Assembly: GCA_945874355.1 (NCBI GenBank)
Contig: CAMCGB010000017.1
Coordinates: 1 to 34,039, forward strand
Length of the DNA stretch: 34,039 nt
From: an uncultured Bacteroides sp.
GTDB lineage: Bacteria; Bacteroidota; Bacteroidia; Bacteroidales; UBA932
Direction of reading: 5' to 3'
The notes under the pieces were generated by a model. The model did not search any database. It was not told the DNA's origin and saw only the letters and a list, made by a program, of their open reading frames with translations. The translations under genes and the position numbers were made by a program. Positions within the stretch are counted from its first letter, which is position 1. Each line of letters starts with the position of its first letter. Positions 16,147 to 25,606 of this stretch are shown here, piece by piece.

Positions 16147-18105
16147 ATGAGATACTGTTCCATCCTTCTTACAGCAGCGCTTTCCATAGCGTTGGCTTCA
16201 TCCTGTGCTTCCAATTCTGATAAGCAGGAGGCCAAAATTGCCGATTCGCCACTGTTCATTGACCCTGGGTACAACGGCTCGACCGATCCTATGGTGTGCT
16301 ATAATCCCAACACGCGCACTTATTTTATGTACTATACGAGCCGTCGCTCGAACGTGGAAGGACTGAACGGGATAGAATCCATCCACGGTTCGCCTATTGG
16401 TATCGCAGAGTCCCGGGATGGCGGTGCCTCCTGGACTTACATTGGGGATGCCAACATCGACTATGCTCCCGACCAGAACCCTACATACTGGGCTCCTGAG
16501 GTTATATATCACGAAGGCCGTTTCCATATGTATTTAACTTATGTGCCCGGCGTCTTCACGGACTGGAACCATCCGCGTGACATCGTTCATCTAACCAGCC
16601 TCGACGGCATCTCCTGGCACACCGAGTCTGTGCTTGATCTTGCAGTGCGCAAGGTAATTGATGCCTGTGTGGCCCGTCTCCCGGATGGCACCTGGCGTAT
16701 GTGGTACAACAATGAGCCGGACGGAAAGACCATTTTCTATGCTGACAGCAAGGACCTTTACACTTGGGAGGACAAGGGGAAGGTGACGTCTATAGTGACG
16801 AAAGGCGAGGGACCTAATGTCTTTACCCTCAACGGGAAGATATATATGATAGTGGACGAGTGGAAGGGCCTTTCAGTCTTCACCTCTGAGGACTACCACA
16901 CCTGGACAAAGCAGGAGGGCAGGTACCTTGTCGATGGGCAGGACGGCCAGTATCGCGGGAACCACGCCGATGTCGAGGTTGTAGACGGCCACGCTTATAT
17001 GTTCTACTTCAGCGGCATCCATCAGACCAATCCTGAAACAGGAGAGCAGGTCCGCCGCAGAGGCTCGGCCGTCTATGTGGCTGAACTTAAGCTTGACGAA
17101 AACGGCCTCCTCTATTGCGACACCACTTCCCCTTGCTCCATCAATCTCATGGCCGACAAAGCGGAGCAGCTTTACGATGTGCCTCTTTCAGAGGTTTTCG
17201 GCTCGGATCCGTTCATCCTTGCAAACGAGGCAGATAAAACATACTATATGTACTCAACCGGAGGTGGCGGGAGAATTATGAGCCGTGCGAGCAAGGACCT
17301 TGAAAACTGGACTAAGCCATATATCGTGATGGATTTCCCTGAAAACCATTGGGCAGGGCCGCGAGCCGCAAGTTGGGCCACAGAGTGCCATCTTTACAAT
17401 GGTAAGTACTATTTGTTTACTACCTCCCATACCAGTGAGGCTATGGTAAGCATCCCCGGCAGAGGAGACATCCCTCATCGGGCTACCCAGATATATGTAG
17501 CAGACAGTCCAAGGGGACCTTTTAGGGATTTTACAGGAAATAGAGCTCATACTCCCGATGATTGGGCGGCTCTCGACGGAACCCTTTATGTGGAGGACGG
17601 TGTGCCATATATGGTCTTTTGCCACGAATGGTTGCAGACAGTTGACGGAACAATGGATATGGTGCGTCTTCCCGATGACTTGGGAGTACCTGTTGAGGCT
17701 CCGGTAACCCTGTTCAAGGCGTCTGATGCCAAGTGGTCGGGCGAAATGCTTGAACTTCATAACAAGACCAACGGTATGGACATAGGGGGCTATGTGACAG
17801 ATGGTCCCTGGCTCTTCCGCACCAGGACCGGTCGGCTTGGTATGCTCTGGTCTTCGTGGTATGCCCACGATATGTATGCAATAGGTGCAGCCTATTCCAC
17901 TTCAGGCAAACTTTCTGGCCCTTGGGTGCAGGAGGATGAACCCCTTGACGGTACAAACTGCGGACACGGGATGCTCTTCAAAACTTTCGATGGGAAAACG
18001 AAGTTATGTATGCATTATGTCAATCCCAACGATGAGAGGCCTGTTAGAAAACCCGTCATCAAAGATGTTGACCTTTCTGGAGACAGGCTGGTTTTAAAGG
18101 ATTGA
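16147..18105 (+). CDS. Lipoprotein with two GH43-like five-bladed propeller domains
   Basis: This 652-residue protein has a lipobox ASSC (Cys20), so it is probably anchored in the outer membrane. Two GH43/GH32-clan propellers follow. The first (about residues 35-335) has D47 in STDPMV, E118 in YWAPEV and E221 in GEGPNV at the places of the GH43 base, modulator and acid. The second (about 345-650) has D354 in GSDPFI, E413 in WATECHLYNGKYYLF and D552 in VTDGPWLFR, where Asp replaces the more usual Glu. GH43 enzymes remove arabinose, xylose or galactose units from plant and algal polysaccharides. Which subfamily each domain belongs to was not resolved. The sensor gene starts 1 bp after the stop, so both are surely on one message. 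Confidence 0.85.
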   Translation: MRYCSILLTAALSIALASSCASNSDKQEAKIADSPLFIDPGYNGSTDPMVCYNPNTRTYFMYYTSRRSNVEGLNGIESIHGSPIGIAESRDGGASWTYIGDANIDYAPDQNPTYWAPEVIYHEGRFHMYLTYVPGVFTDWNHPRDIVHLTSLDGISWHTESVLDLAVRKVIDACVARLPDGTWRMWYNNEPDGKTIFYADSKDLYTWEDKGKVTSIVTKGEGPNVFTLNGKIYMIVDEWKGLSVFTSEDYHTWTKQEGRYLVDGQDGQYRGNHADVEVVDGHAYMFYFSGIHQTNPETGEQVRRRGSAVYVAELKLDENGLLYCDTTSPCSINLMADKAEQLYDVPLSEVFGSDPFILANEADKTYYMYSTGGGGRIMSRASKDLENWTKPYIVMDFPENHWAGPRAASWATECHLYNGKYYLFTTSHTSEAMVSIPGRGDIPHRATQIYVADSPRGPFRDFTGNRAHTPDDWAALDGTLYVEDGVPYMVFCHEWLQTVDGTMDMVRLPDDLGVPVEAPVTLFKASDAKWSGEMLELHNKTNGMDIGGYVTDGPWLFRTRTGRLGMLWSSWYAHDMYAIGAAYSTSGKLSGPWVQEDEPLDGTNCGHGMLFKTFDGKTKLCMHYVNPNDERPVRKPVIKDVDLSGDRLVLKD

Positions 18106-18106
18106 T

Positions 18107-21100
18107 ATGAAGAGGTTTGGCCTTATGGTAACCTTGCTTCTCTGCTTGGTGCAGGGTGGCAAGGCTGCTTCGTCTCAAGGGATGCGTGGCATCATCGGCT
18201 ACGATACAAGCGATGGCTTGCCAAACAACTGGATAAAGGACGTTGTTCAGGATAAGTCCGGGTACATTTGGGTTGCGACCAACGAAGGAATATGCCGGTT
18301 CGACGGCAACGGTTTTCATGTGCCCTCCTTTGTCTCCTGTCAGAGGGACTTTAGTCGTAATATCAATGATTTGTATGTCGGCGAAGATAATGTCCTTTGG
18401 GCTGCCACCGATGAGTCTTTGCTTTCCCTGGACCTTAAGACCAACAAAACTACCGTAGTAAGGACAGGAGTCCGTGCTTTGTGTCTTACCAAAGACAGTA
18501 ACGGGAACTTGTGGTGTGTGATTGACGATGCGGCAATGCGTTATGGCCCTGACAATAGCTGGCATGATTACCGGGATGTTGGAGTTAGAAGAATATGTTC
18601 TTCAAATGCGGGACAGATATGGATGACGTCCAATGATGGATCTCTATTCCGTTTCGACTCTTCTGATGATTCTTTCAAAAAATTGCCTGAACAGATGTCA
18701 TTGCCGGGCAATACTAAGTTCAATCTTATGTCTTGTCTTGACGAGCGAACGCTAATTCTCTCATCAAGCAGCAATGATGTCTTTTTGTTTGATACGGCAA
18801 CTGGTAAATGGAATCAGATTTTTGATTCAGTCCGTGATGCTGATGGGGCGTTGGTCCTCTCTGTGTGTCATTTCCTTCCTTATGAATTTTTTGTTGCTAC
18901 CGATAGCGGACTATACTGTGCGGCTATAGGAAAGAAGTCGGCCAGACTTTCTTTTGACCTGCCGGATGGGAGTTCTCTGTCTGATAATCTGAGGTGCCTT
19001 TTCGTTGATGACGAGAATCGTGTTTGGATTGGAACATTCTTCAATGGCCTATGTTGCTCGTACCTCAGTAGCGTTGAATCTTACTCTGTAGCCCAGACAA
19101 ACCATTTCGGAACTCTTACCGGAGAAGTAGTACGGGCAATGTGTGAGGATGGTTTTGGCAATGTATGGGCGGCAACTGAAAACGGTACGGTTGAAGGGAT
19201 TGCACCAGATGGACAAATTGTCTCCTATACATCAAAGGTTGGCTTCCCGGCGAATGCAAATTTTCAGGCAATAGGGATTTGTCAGGGGCATCTGTTTATT
19301 GGCTCTTATGGTTTTGGAGTTTATGAGTTTGACCCCAGACAGGGAGTAATACTTAGGCATTACGATGTCGGGGCGAACAACTGTGTAAAGATTGCTTGCA
19401 GTAAAGACGGAACTATTTATGCGGGAACATCCGATGGCCTGTATATGAAGTCAGCGCAATCGGAACAGTTTAAAAGGGTTGATTCGGTTGGAAGCGGGTT
19501 TGTTCATGCCTTGTGCTTTGATGATAATAACAATTTATGGATTGGTTTCTATAGAGGTGGGCTGATTAAGTATAACCCGGTGTATGATGAAGCGCTTGCG
19601 GTAACACCTAAGGGTATGTCGAATTCTTTCTCGAGCATGAAGATTACCGATGTAATGAAGGCTGGCGATGGTAGGATATGGGCTACGACTGAAGGAGAAG
19701 GTGTCTATGTCCTCTCTGAAGGAGAAAGGGGTGAATTTGATGCTGTCCATATAGATAAACACGATGGGCTGCCTTCGAATATTGCTTGCTCTGTCATTGA
19801 AGACTCTTCGGGGAACATTTGGATTGCCACAATTGGTGGAGTTGTAGTGGCGAATACAGGTATGAACATTGTCCGCATACCTGATTTCCGTGTCGGACAT
19901 AATCAGTTCAGGTACGGATCTGTGCTTAAGACTAGGTCCGGGCGTGTTTTCCTGGGTTCGACGCGAGGAGTGGTCTCTTTTATCCCTGATGAGATTCTGA
20001 ATGCATCTCATCATCTTGAAATCGCGGATGTGTATAAAGTGACCGACGGCACAATGCATACCCTTAACATTGAAGGCCCTGTTACTCTTTCATTTGCAGA
20101 CGCTTCAATCACTATCAGGTTGACAAATCACAAAGCCAATCTTGGAGAGGGCTGCCAGTTTGAGTATACACTTACCTCGCGTCGGGCCAAGAGAATGGCT
20201 ACGTCCGTAACTAAAGACAATTTCATTACGTATGTCAATCTTGAGCCTGGATCGTATGTTTTCAACGCCAAGGTTATTGGAGATGCAGTTCAATCTGACT
20301 GCGTCCAACGCGTAATCACTGTACGTCCTCCTGTGTATGCGAGCACGGGAGCTAAGGTTGTCTATAGTCTTGTTTCTTTCGCTACAATGATTCTGTTAAT
20401 AATGTACTTCCGCCGCAAGTACAGGATGCAGGCTGCAAGGAAGGCTGAACTGCTCGAAATGGAAAAACAGAAGGAAGCGTATGAGTCGAAACTGGCTTTC
20501 TTTACGAATATTTCGCATGAGATTCGCACACCTCTGACCCTTATAAAGATTCCGGTTGACAAGATGATTGCAAATCATTCTTATGCAAAAGAGTCGGAAG
20601 AAGATATGGGCATTGTTAAGGCAAATGCTGACAGACTGCTTGGCTTGGTGAATCAGCTTTTGGATTTGAGGAAATACGAGGGCGCAAAACGGGAATTGTA
20701 TTTTACGGAAGTGGATATTGTTGAACTTGTCTCAGGGATGTGCAGGGAATTTGCTAGGATTGCTGAGAATGTCGGTGTTTCATTCAAATATTCTATCCCC
20801 GAAGAACCGGTAAAAGTGAAGTGCTCTCAGAGCAGTGTGGACAAGATTCTGAGAAACTTGTTTATGAATGCAGTGAAATACTGTTCAAAAAACGTGTTGG
20901 TGGCTCTATCTGCTGAGTCTGATGTCTTGAGGATAGTTGTCGACAGCGATGGCTCTCTCATTCCGCCGTCGGAGCGGGAAAAGATATTCGAGCCTTTCTA
21001 TCAGTTGAAGATGCGCTCCTCGAACATCTCTTCGGCAAAAGGTACCGGCATTGGCCTCGCTTTGTCCAAGTCGCTGGCGACTATGAATGGGGGAGATGTA

Positions 21101-21991
21101 ATCCTTGACTGGGGCAGGGTGGATTGCAACTCCTTTGTGCTTACTCTCCCCTTGGTTCGGAAAGATTCGGAATGTCAGCTTGAGCCAATAAAAGAGGAGG
21201 TCGAAACTAGTGCCGATGAAGAAGACTCCGGCGATCGTTTCACTATACTTGTGGTGGAAGACGACAGGGAGTTGAACAGACTCCTCGTTAAGGAATTGTC
21301 ATCCGACTATCGCGTACTTCATGCATACGATGGCAAAGAGGCCGTTGAGGTTTTGAAGAAGAAGCCTGTAGGGCTGGTTGTAAGTGATGTGGTTATGCCG
21401 GAGATGGACGGCTGTGCGTTGTGTGACTATATTAAGAATGAAGTCGAGTTCAGCCATATTCCCGTAGTTTTGATGACGGCAGTAACAGGTAGTGAGTCTC
21501 AATTGTCATCGCTTCAGTCCGGGGCTGATTATTATCTTCCAAAGCCTTTCTCGATGGAGGTATTGAAGGCATCCATATTCAATCTGCTAAAAAATAGGGA
21601 GATTGTAAACAATCAATTCTCCACTAAGCCATTTTATATGGAAACTGCTGCTAGTGGTGCCAGAGATGAGGCGTTTATGGAAAAACTGAACGCCATTGTT
21701 ATGGAGAACCTTGCGAATCCGCAGTTTGGAGTGTTTGATCTTGCAGATCAGATGTCTGTGAGCCGTTCTACACTTTTTCGTAAGGTGAAGGCCAACACTG
21801 GGCAGAATGTGAATGAATATATAAAGATATGCCGACTCAAAAAGGCTACGGAACTCCTTGCTTCGAATCGTTATATGATTAAGGAAATATCATATATGGT
21901 AGGATTCTCTTCGTCGTCCTACTTTGCGAAAGAATTCAAGAATCAGTTCGGTATTTCGCCTTCTTCCATCTGCGCAGATTCTGAAACATAG
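18107..21991 (+). CDS. Hybrid two-component system sensor/regulator (HTCS) with AraC output
   Basis: This 1294-residue protein combines sensor, kinase and transcription factor. Domains in order: signal peptide; two-component-regulator propeller repeats (about 25-640, recurring patterns such as GYIWVATNEG and GNIWIATIGG); Y_Y_Y domain (about 660-744); membrane helix (about 750-770); HisKA with phospho-acceptor His804 in NISHEIRTPL; HATPase with N-box near 917 and GTGIGLAL at about 979-986; receiver with phospho-acceptor Asp1094 in VVSDVVMPEMDG; and an AraC-type helix-turn-helix (about 1188-1290). HTCS proteins bind a specific oligosaccharide in the periplasm and activate their polysaccharide locus. 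It overlaps no other gene and lies between the GH43-like gene (1 bp) and the DUF5107-TPR gene. Confidence 0.96.
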   Translation: MKRFGLMVTLLLCLVQGGKAASSQGMRGIIGYDTSDGLPNNWIKDVVQDKSGYIWVATNEGICRFDGNGFHVPSFVSCQRDFSRNINDLYVGEDNVLWAATDESLLSLDLKTNKTTVVRTGVRALCLTKDSNGNLWCVIDDAAMRYGPDNSWHDYRDVGVRRICSSNAGQIWMTSNDGSLFRFDSSDDSFKKLPEQMSLPGNTKFNLMSCLDERTLILSSSSNDVFLFDTATGKWNQIFDSVRDADGALVLSVCHFLPYEFFVATDSGLYCAAIGKKSARLSFDLPDGSSLSDNLRCLFVDDENRVWIGTFFNGLCCSYLSSVESYSVAQTNHFGTLTGEVVRAMCEDGFGNVWAATENGTVEGIAPDGQIVSYTSKVGFPANANFQAIGICQGHLFIGSYGFGVYEFDPRQGVILRHYDVGANNCVKIACSKDGTIYAGTSDGLYMKSAQSEQFKRVDSVGSGFVHALCFDDNNNLWIGFYRGGLIKYNPVYDEALAVTPKGMSNSFSSMKITDVMKAGDGRIWATTEGEGVYVLSEGERGEFDAVHIDKHDGLPSNIACSVIEDSSGNIWIATIGGVVVANTGMNIVRIPDFRVGHNQFRYGSVLKTRSGRVFLGSTRGVVSFIPDEILNASHHLEIADVYKVTDGTMHTLNIEGPVTLSFADASITIRLTNHKANLGEGCQFEYTLTSRRAKRMATSVTKDNFITYVNLEPGSYVFNAKVIGDAVQSDCVQRVITVRPPVYASTGAKVVYSLVSFATMILLIMYFRRKYRMQAARKAELLEMEKQKEAYESKLAFFTNISHEIRTPLTLIKIPVDKMIANHSYAKESEEDMGIVKANADRLLGLVNQLLDLRKYEGAKRELYFTEVDIVELVSGMCREFARIAENVGVSFKYSIPEEPVKVKCSQSSVDKILRNLFMNAVKYCSKNVLVALSAESDVLRIVVDSDGSLIPPSEREKIFEPFYQLKMRSSNISSAKGTGIGLALSKSLATMNGGDVILDWGRVDCNSFVLTLPLVRKDSECQLEPIKEEVETSADEEDSGDRFTILVVEDDRELNRLLVKELSSDYRVLHAYDGKEAVEVLKKKPVGLVVSDVVMPEMDGCALCDYIKNEVEFSHIPVVLMTAVTGSESQLSSLQSGADYYLPKPFSMEVLKASIFNLLKNREIVNNQFSTKPFYMETAASGARDEAFMEKLNAIVMENLANPQFGVFDLADQMSVSRSTLFRKVKANTGQNVNEYIKICRLKKATELLASNRYMIKEISYMVGFSSSSYFAKEFKNQFGISPSSICADSET

Positions 21992-22015
21992 TCCCGTATT
22001 ATTTGCTTGTATGTC

Positions 22016-22040
22016 TCGGTTGAACAAAACGTTCAACCGA
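22016..22040. promoter_or_regulatory. Palindrome upstream of the susCD unit (HTCS operator candidate)
   Basis: TCGGTTGAAC-N5-GTTCAACCGA is a perfect 10-bp inverted repeat 25 bp after the HTCS stop codon. A further half-site TTGTTCAA follows at 22050-22057, and the same word is at 16065-16072 before the GH43-like gene. It lacks a T-run, so a terminator is less likely than an operator, although a hairpin in the HTCS message is possible. Confidence 0.5.
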
Positions 22041-22127
22041 AATTAATATTTGTTCAATCTGTTGTCTTTACATATAAAGAAATATAATTTAGCCTCAGAG
22101 AAATACTAAAATACTTTAAAAACAAAT

Positions 22128-22135
22128 CATATTTG
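22128..22135 (+). promoter_or_regulatory. Weak candidate -7 element for the DUF5107-GH50-susCD unit
   Basis: CATATTTG is one base off TAnnTTTG. Transcription would start near 22142, about 36 nt before the preferred ATG at 22178 and about 90 bp after the palindrome, a fitting position for an activator-dependent promoter. Confidence 0.3.
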
Positions 22136-22177
22136 GTAAAGTATTGGGAAAAATTATTTTTCAAAAATAATTCAATT

Positions 22178-25100
22178 ATGGATGATAGTAGAATTATTGT
22201 ACTTTCGCTAATGGTTTTCGTCTTGTCTGTGCTTCCGCTCAAGGCGCAGGTAACGGTAACGGAAACCTCTACGACTATCCCGACATACCTTGTCGGAAAC
22301 CCTGAGCTGGCTCCGTATTTCTACACAGGAAGAACGTATCAGGGTGCTGCCGGACACATTTATCCATATCCTATATACGACAATCTTACTGACGATAGGG
22401 TAGATCGAGAGTATAAGTACATCACTCTTGAAAATGAGTACACGGAGATAGGCGTCCTCCCCGAGATTGGCGGAAGAATCTTCTCTGCGGTGGACAAGAA
22501 AAATGACTACAACTTTTTCTATCGTCAGCATGTTATCCGCCCGGCCCTCATCGGTATGATTGGCTCTTGGATATCCGGTGGTGTCGAATGGAATATTCCC
22601 CATCATCACAGGGCGTCTTCGACCCTGAATGCCGGATATATGGTAACGGAAAACGAGGACGGTAGCAAGACAATATGGATAGGAGAGACTGAACTCCGTC
22701 AGAGGCTCAAATGGGACATAGCCCTTACGATGTATCCCGGTAAGTCATATATAGAGGCAAAGTTCATAATGCAGAACAGAACTCCCATTATGCAGACTTT
22801 TCTTTATTGGGCTAATGTGTCTGTCCATTCAAACAAAGACTATCAGGTTCAGTTCCCTCCCCATACGATTTACGGAACTAGCCACAGCAAGACTCAGTTT
22901 ACTGACTGGCCTATGACACGAGCTGGAGACGAAGACAATGTGGATACTAGCTGGTGGAAGAATTGGAAGGGGTCCAACTCGACATTTGCAGTCAATTATA
23001 CAGATGATTTTCTCTCCGGGTATGATTATGGTGCTGATGCCGGTACAATCCACTTCGCCAACCACCATCTTGTCCCCGGCAAAAAGTTCTTCCTCTGGGG
23101 AACTGAAAGCGTGTGGAATGATATGCTGACAGAAGAAGACGGTGCTTATCTTGAACTTATGGTGGGAACTTTCTCCGACAATCAGCCTGACTATAGTTGG
23201 ATTGGCCCTAACGAGGTACGAGTTTCAACTCAGTACTGGTATCCAATCAAGGGCATCGGCGGCGCTAAGGAGGCGACTCTGGAGGGTGCCGTTAACCTTG
23301 AAAGGACTAGCCCGACAGAAATGCTTGTCGGCTTCAACGTCACATCGCGTCAGGATAATGCGAAGATTATCGTCAGGGCTGGGGACAAGATCCTTTTGGA
23401 AACGGTCTTGAGCATCACACCTGATACTCCCTGGAAGCAGACGTTTACGATTCCGTCGGCCGTTGCAGACAAGGAACTTTTCGCCGGCATCTATGACTCG
23501 GAAGGCGTTGAACTGGTAAGTTACTCGCCATTTGAAAAGGAGGACATCGAACGTCCTCATCCTGCTGACAGGCCCGGAACTCCTTCTGAATATGCTTCAG
23601 TTGAAGAATTACTCCTTGCAGGTCAGAGACTCGAAGAGTTCCATAACGCACGCGTATCTCCACTCCCTTACTACGAAGAGGCGCTGCGCAGGGATCCCCA
23701 GAACTCAAGGACCAACGTCAACCTTGGTATCTATTATGCCCGTCAGGCGCAGTGGGAAAAGGCGGAAGGCTACCTTCAGACTGCATACCAGAGATTGACA
23801 GGTCTGCACTATATGCCTGACGTCGCAAAGACAGGTGTCATATACCATACTAACCCCAAGGATGGCGAGATGCTTTATTACTTAGGCGTTGTATCACAGG
23901 CCCTTGGTAAGGAAAAGGAGGCAGAAAGCTTTTACTGGAAATCTGCCTGGTATCCCGGATTCCAGTCTTCTTCATACTCTGCCCTTGCGCAGATTTACTG
24001 GAAACAGGGGAAGAAGGCAAAGGCTATGGAGGCTATTGACAATGCAATTGACCTTAGCGGAAAGAGTACCGTGACTAAGTTTTATAAGGCCTACTTCCTT
24101 TCAAAGACTGGAAATGCCTCTGCGGCCCGGGCACTTCTGTGTGAGAACATCAGTTTTGACCCTCTTGACTGGCTCAGTCTTGTTGAACTTGCCCGCCTCG
24201 ACGGGGATACAGGCTCTCTCGACAAGGTAATAGCCCATATGGGAATTCCTCTTCAGGAGGTGATAGAGGTCAGCACATACTACCACAATGTAGGAGCTTA
24301 TGAGGAGGCTGTTAATCTTTTGGATTATGCTATGGCACACGGTACTCCATATTCTTCAACACCGATGCAAAAGGAAGCTGTAGAACCGTTTACGGCATCA
24401 CCTCTTCTAAATTATATGGCAGGATATTACTCTCATCTCGGTGGAGATGACCTGAAGGCGCTGTCATACTACAAGAAGGCTGCGGAAAAGTCAAGCGATT
24501 ATTGCTTCCCCTCAAGAATTGAGGAGCAGAGGATGCTTGAGAATGTTGTAGAGTTGAATCCTTCGGATTACAAAGCCTTCTATTACCTTGGAAATCTTCT
24601 TTACTACTATGAGCAGAAAGATGCTGCCATTGAGCAGTGGAAGAAGTCTGTTGACGTAAATCCGAATTTCGGTATGGCCCTCAGGAATATCGGTTTTGCA
24701 ACAGATAAATACTTGGGTGACAAGGCTCTAGCTGCTGAATGGTATCGCAAGGCAATTTTGGCTGATTCTTCAGAGCCGAAGTATTTCCAGGAGCTCGATA
24801 TCCTTGAAGAAGCCCTTAAGATTCCTTCCGCACAGAGACTTGCCCGTATGGATAAAAACAAAAAGACTATTTTCAAGTCTGATGATGCCACTGCGCGTCT
24901 GGTTTACCTATACGTTGACAATGGAATGTACAAGAAGGCTCTCGATATCCTCAATACCAGACATTTCAGAGTCTGGGAAGGAGGGCAGACCGTTTACACC
25001 CAGTTCGTGGATGCCCATCTGCTTAAAGGCCTGGGACACCTACAGAAAAAGCAATACGCAAAGGCGCTGGAAGATTTTCTTGCAGCTGGTACCTTCCCGG

Positions 25101-25588
25101 AGAACCTTGAGACCAATGAACTTTCTACCGGTCCTACTGTTGCAAAGGTTGCTTATCATCAGGGACTTGCGTATAAGGCACTCGGTAAGTCTGATGAAGC
25201 GAAGGCTGCTTTCGAGAGATGCATAGCCACATCTTCAGGAAGAGAGCGCTGGATGAGAAGCCAGGTTGTGGAAGCAAGTAAATACTATGCGGCTATGTCT
25301 CAGCGCGAGCTTGGACGGGCTGACCTGGCAGACATTGCACTCTCCCAGATGCAGCAGTTCGTTGACAAACAGGCTGCTCAGGATGGCGCAGCAACAGTGG
25401 TCGACATCTACTCGAAATTTGGCGAAGACGGCTCGTCAGACACTATCAAGGCTGCCAATCTTTACATACAGGGACTTGTATGTCTGGCTAAGGGAGAAAA
25501 GGCTGCTGCCAAGGATAGTTTTACTAAGTCGCTTAAACTCAATCCCTCGGATGTTTGGGCCAAGTACTATCTTTCAACCTGCAAATAA
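22178..25588 (+). CDS. Secreted DUF5107 (mutarotase-like) protein with C-terminal TPR array
   Basis: This 1136-residue protein starts at ATG 22178, giving the signal peptide RIIVLSLMVFVLSVLPLKAQ. An upstream TTG at 22133 in the same frame would put charged residues before it and is rejected. The N-terminal half (about 25-330) is DUF5107-like, a galactose-mutarotase-superfamily beta-sandwich, with GVLPEIGGRIFSAVD and GGVEWNIPHHH as likely conserved core motifs. A beta-rich linker (about 335-455) follows. From about residue 490 to the end are many TPR-like helical pairs, for example RTNVNLGIYYARQAQWEKAE and the last, GEKAAAKDSFTKSLKLNPSD. The biochemical role is not established. The mutarotase-like fold suggests sugar binding or cleavage, and the TPRs suggest partner binding. 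It is the first gene of the susCD unit. Confidence 0.82.
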   Translation: MDDSRIIVLSLMVFVLSVLPLKAQVTVTETSTTIPTYLVGNPELAPYFYTGRTYQGAAGHIYPYPIYDNLTDDRVDREYKYITLENEYTEIGVLPEIGGRIFSAVDKKNDYNFFYRQHVIRPALIGMIGSWISGGVEWNIPHHHRASSTLNAGYMVTENEDGSKTIWIGETELRQRLKWDIALTMYPGKSYIEAKFIMQNRTPIMQTFLYWANVSVHSNKDYQVQFPPHTIYGTSHSKTQFTDWPMTRAGDEDNVDTSWWKNWKGSNSTFAVNYTDDFLSGYDYGADAGTIHFANHHLVPGKKFFLWGTESVWNDMLTEEDGAYLELMVGTFSDNQPDYSWIGPNEVRVSTQYWYPIKGIGGAKEATLEGAVNLERTSPTEMLVGFNVTSRQDNAKIIVRAGDKILLETVLSITPDTPWKQTFTIPSAVADKELFAGIYDSEGVELVSYSPFEKEDIERPHPADRPGTPSEYASVEELLLAGQRLEEFHNARVSPLPYYEEALRRDPQNSRTNVNLGIYYARQAQWEKAEGYLQTAYQRLTGLHYMPDVAKTGVIYHTNPKDGEMLYYLGVVSQALGKEKEAESFYWKSAWYPGFQSSSYSALAQIYWKQGKKAKAMEAIDNAIDLSGKSTVTKFYKAYFLSKTGNASAARALLCENISFDPLDWLSLVELARLDGDTGSLDKVIAHMGIPLQEVIEVSTYYHNVGAYEEAVNLLDYAMAHGTPYSSTPMQKEAVEPFTASPLLNYMAGYYSHLGGDDLKALSYYKKAAEKSSDYCFPSRIEEQRMLENVVELNPSDYKAFYYLGNLLYYYEQKDAAIEQWKKSVDVNPNFGMALRNIGFATDKYLGDKALAAEWYRKAILADSSEPKYFQELDILEEALKIPSAQRLARMDKNKKTIFKSDDATARLVYLYVDNGMYKKALDILNTRHFRVWEGGQTVYTQFVDAHLLKGLGHLQKKQYAKALEDFLAAGTFPENLETNELSTGPTVAKVAYHQGLAYKALGKSDEAKAAFERCIATSSGRERWMRSQVVEASKYYAAMSQRELGRADLADIALSQMQQFVDKQAAQDGAATVVDIYSKFGEDGSSDTIKAANLYIQGLVCLAKGEKAAAKDSFTKSLKLNPSDVWAKYYLSTCK

Positions 25589-25606
25589 TTCTAAACACTA
25601 ATTTAT

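Noticed and set aside
22133..22177. Upstream TTG start for the DUF5107-TPR gene
   Set aside because: It would place a charged 15-residue segment before a normal signal peptide; ATG at 22178 fits secretion better.
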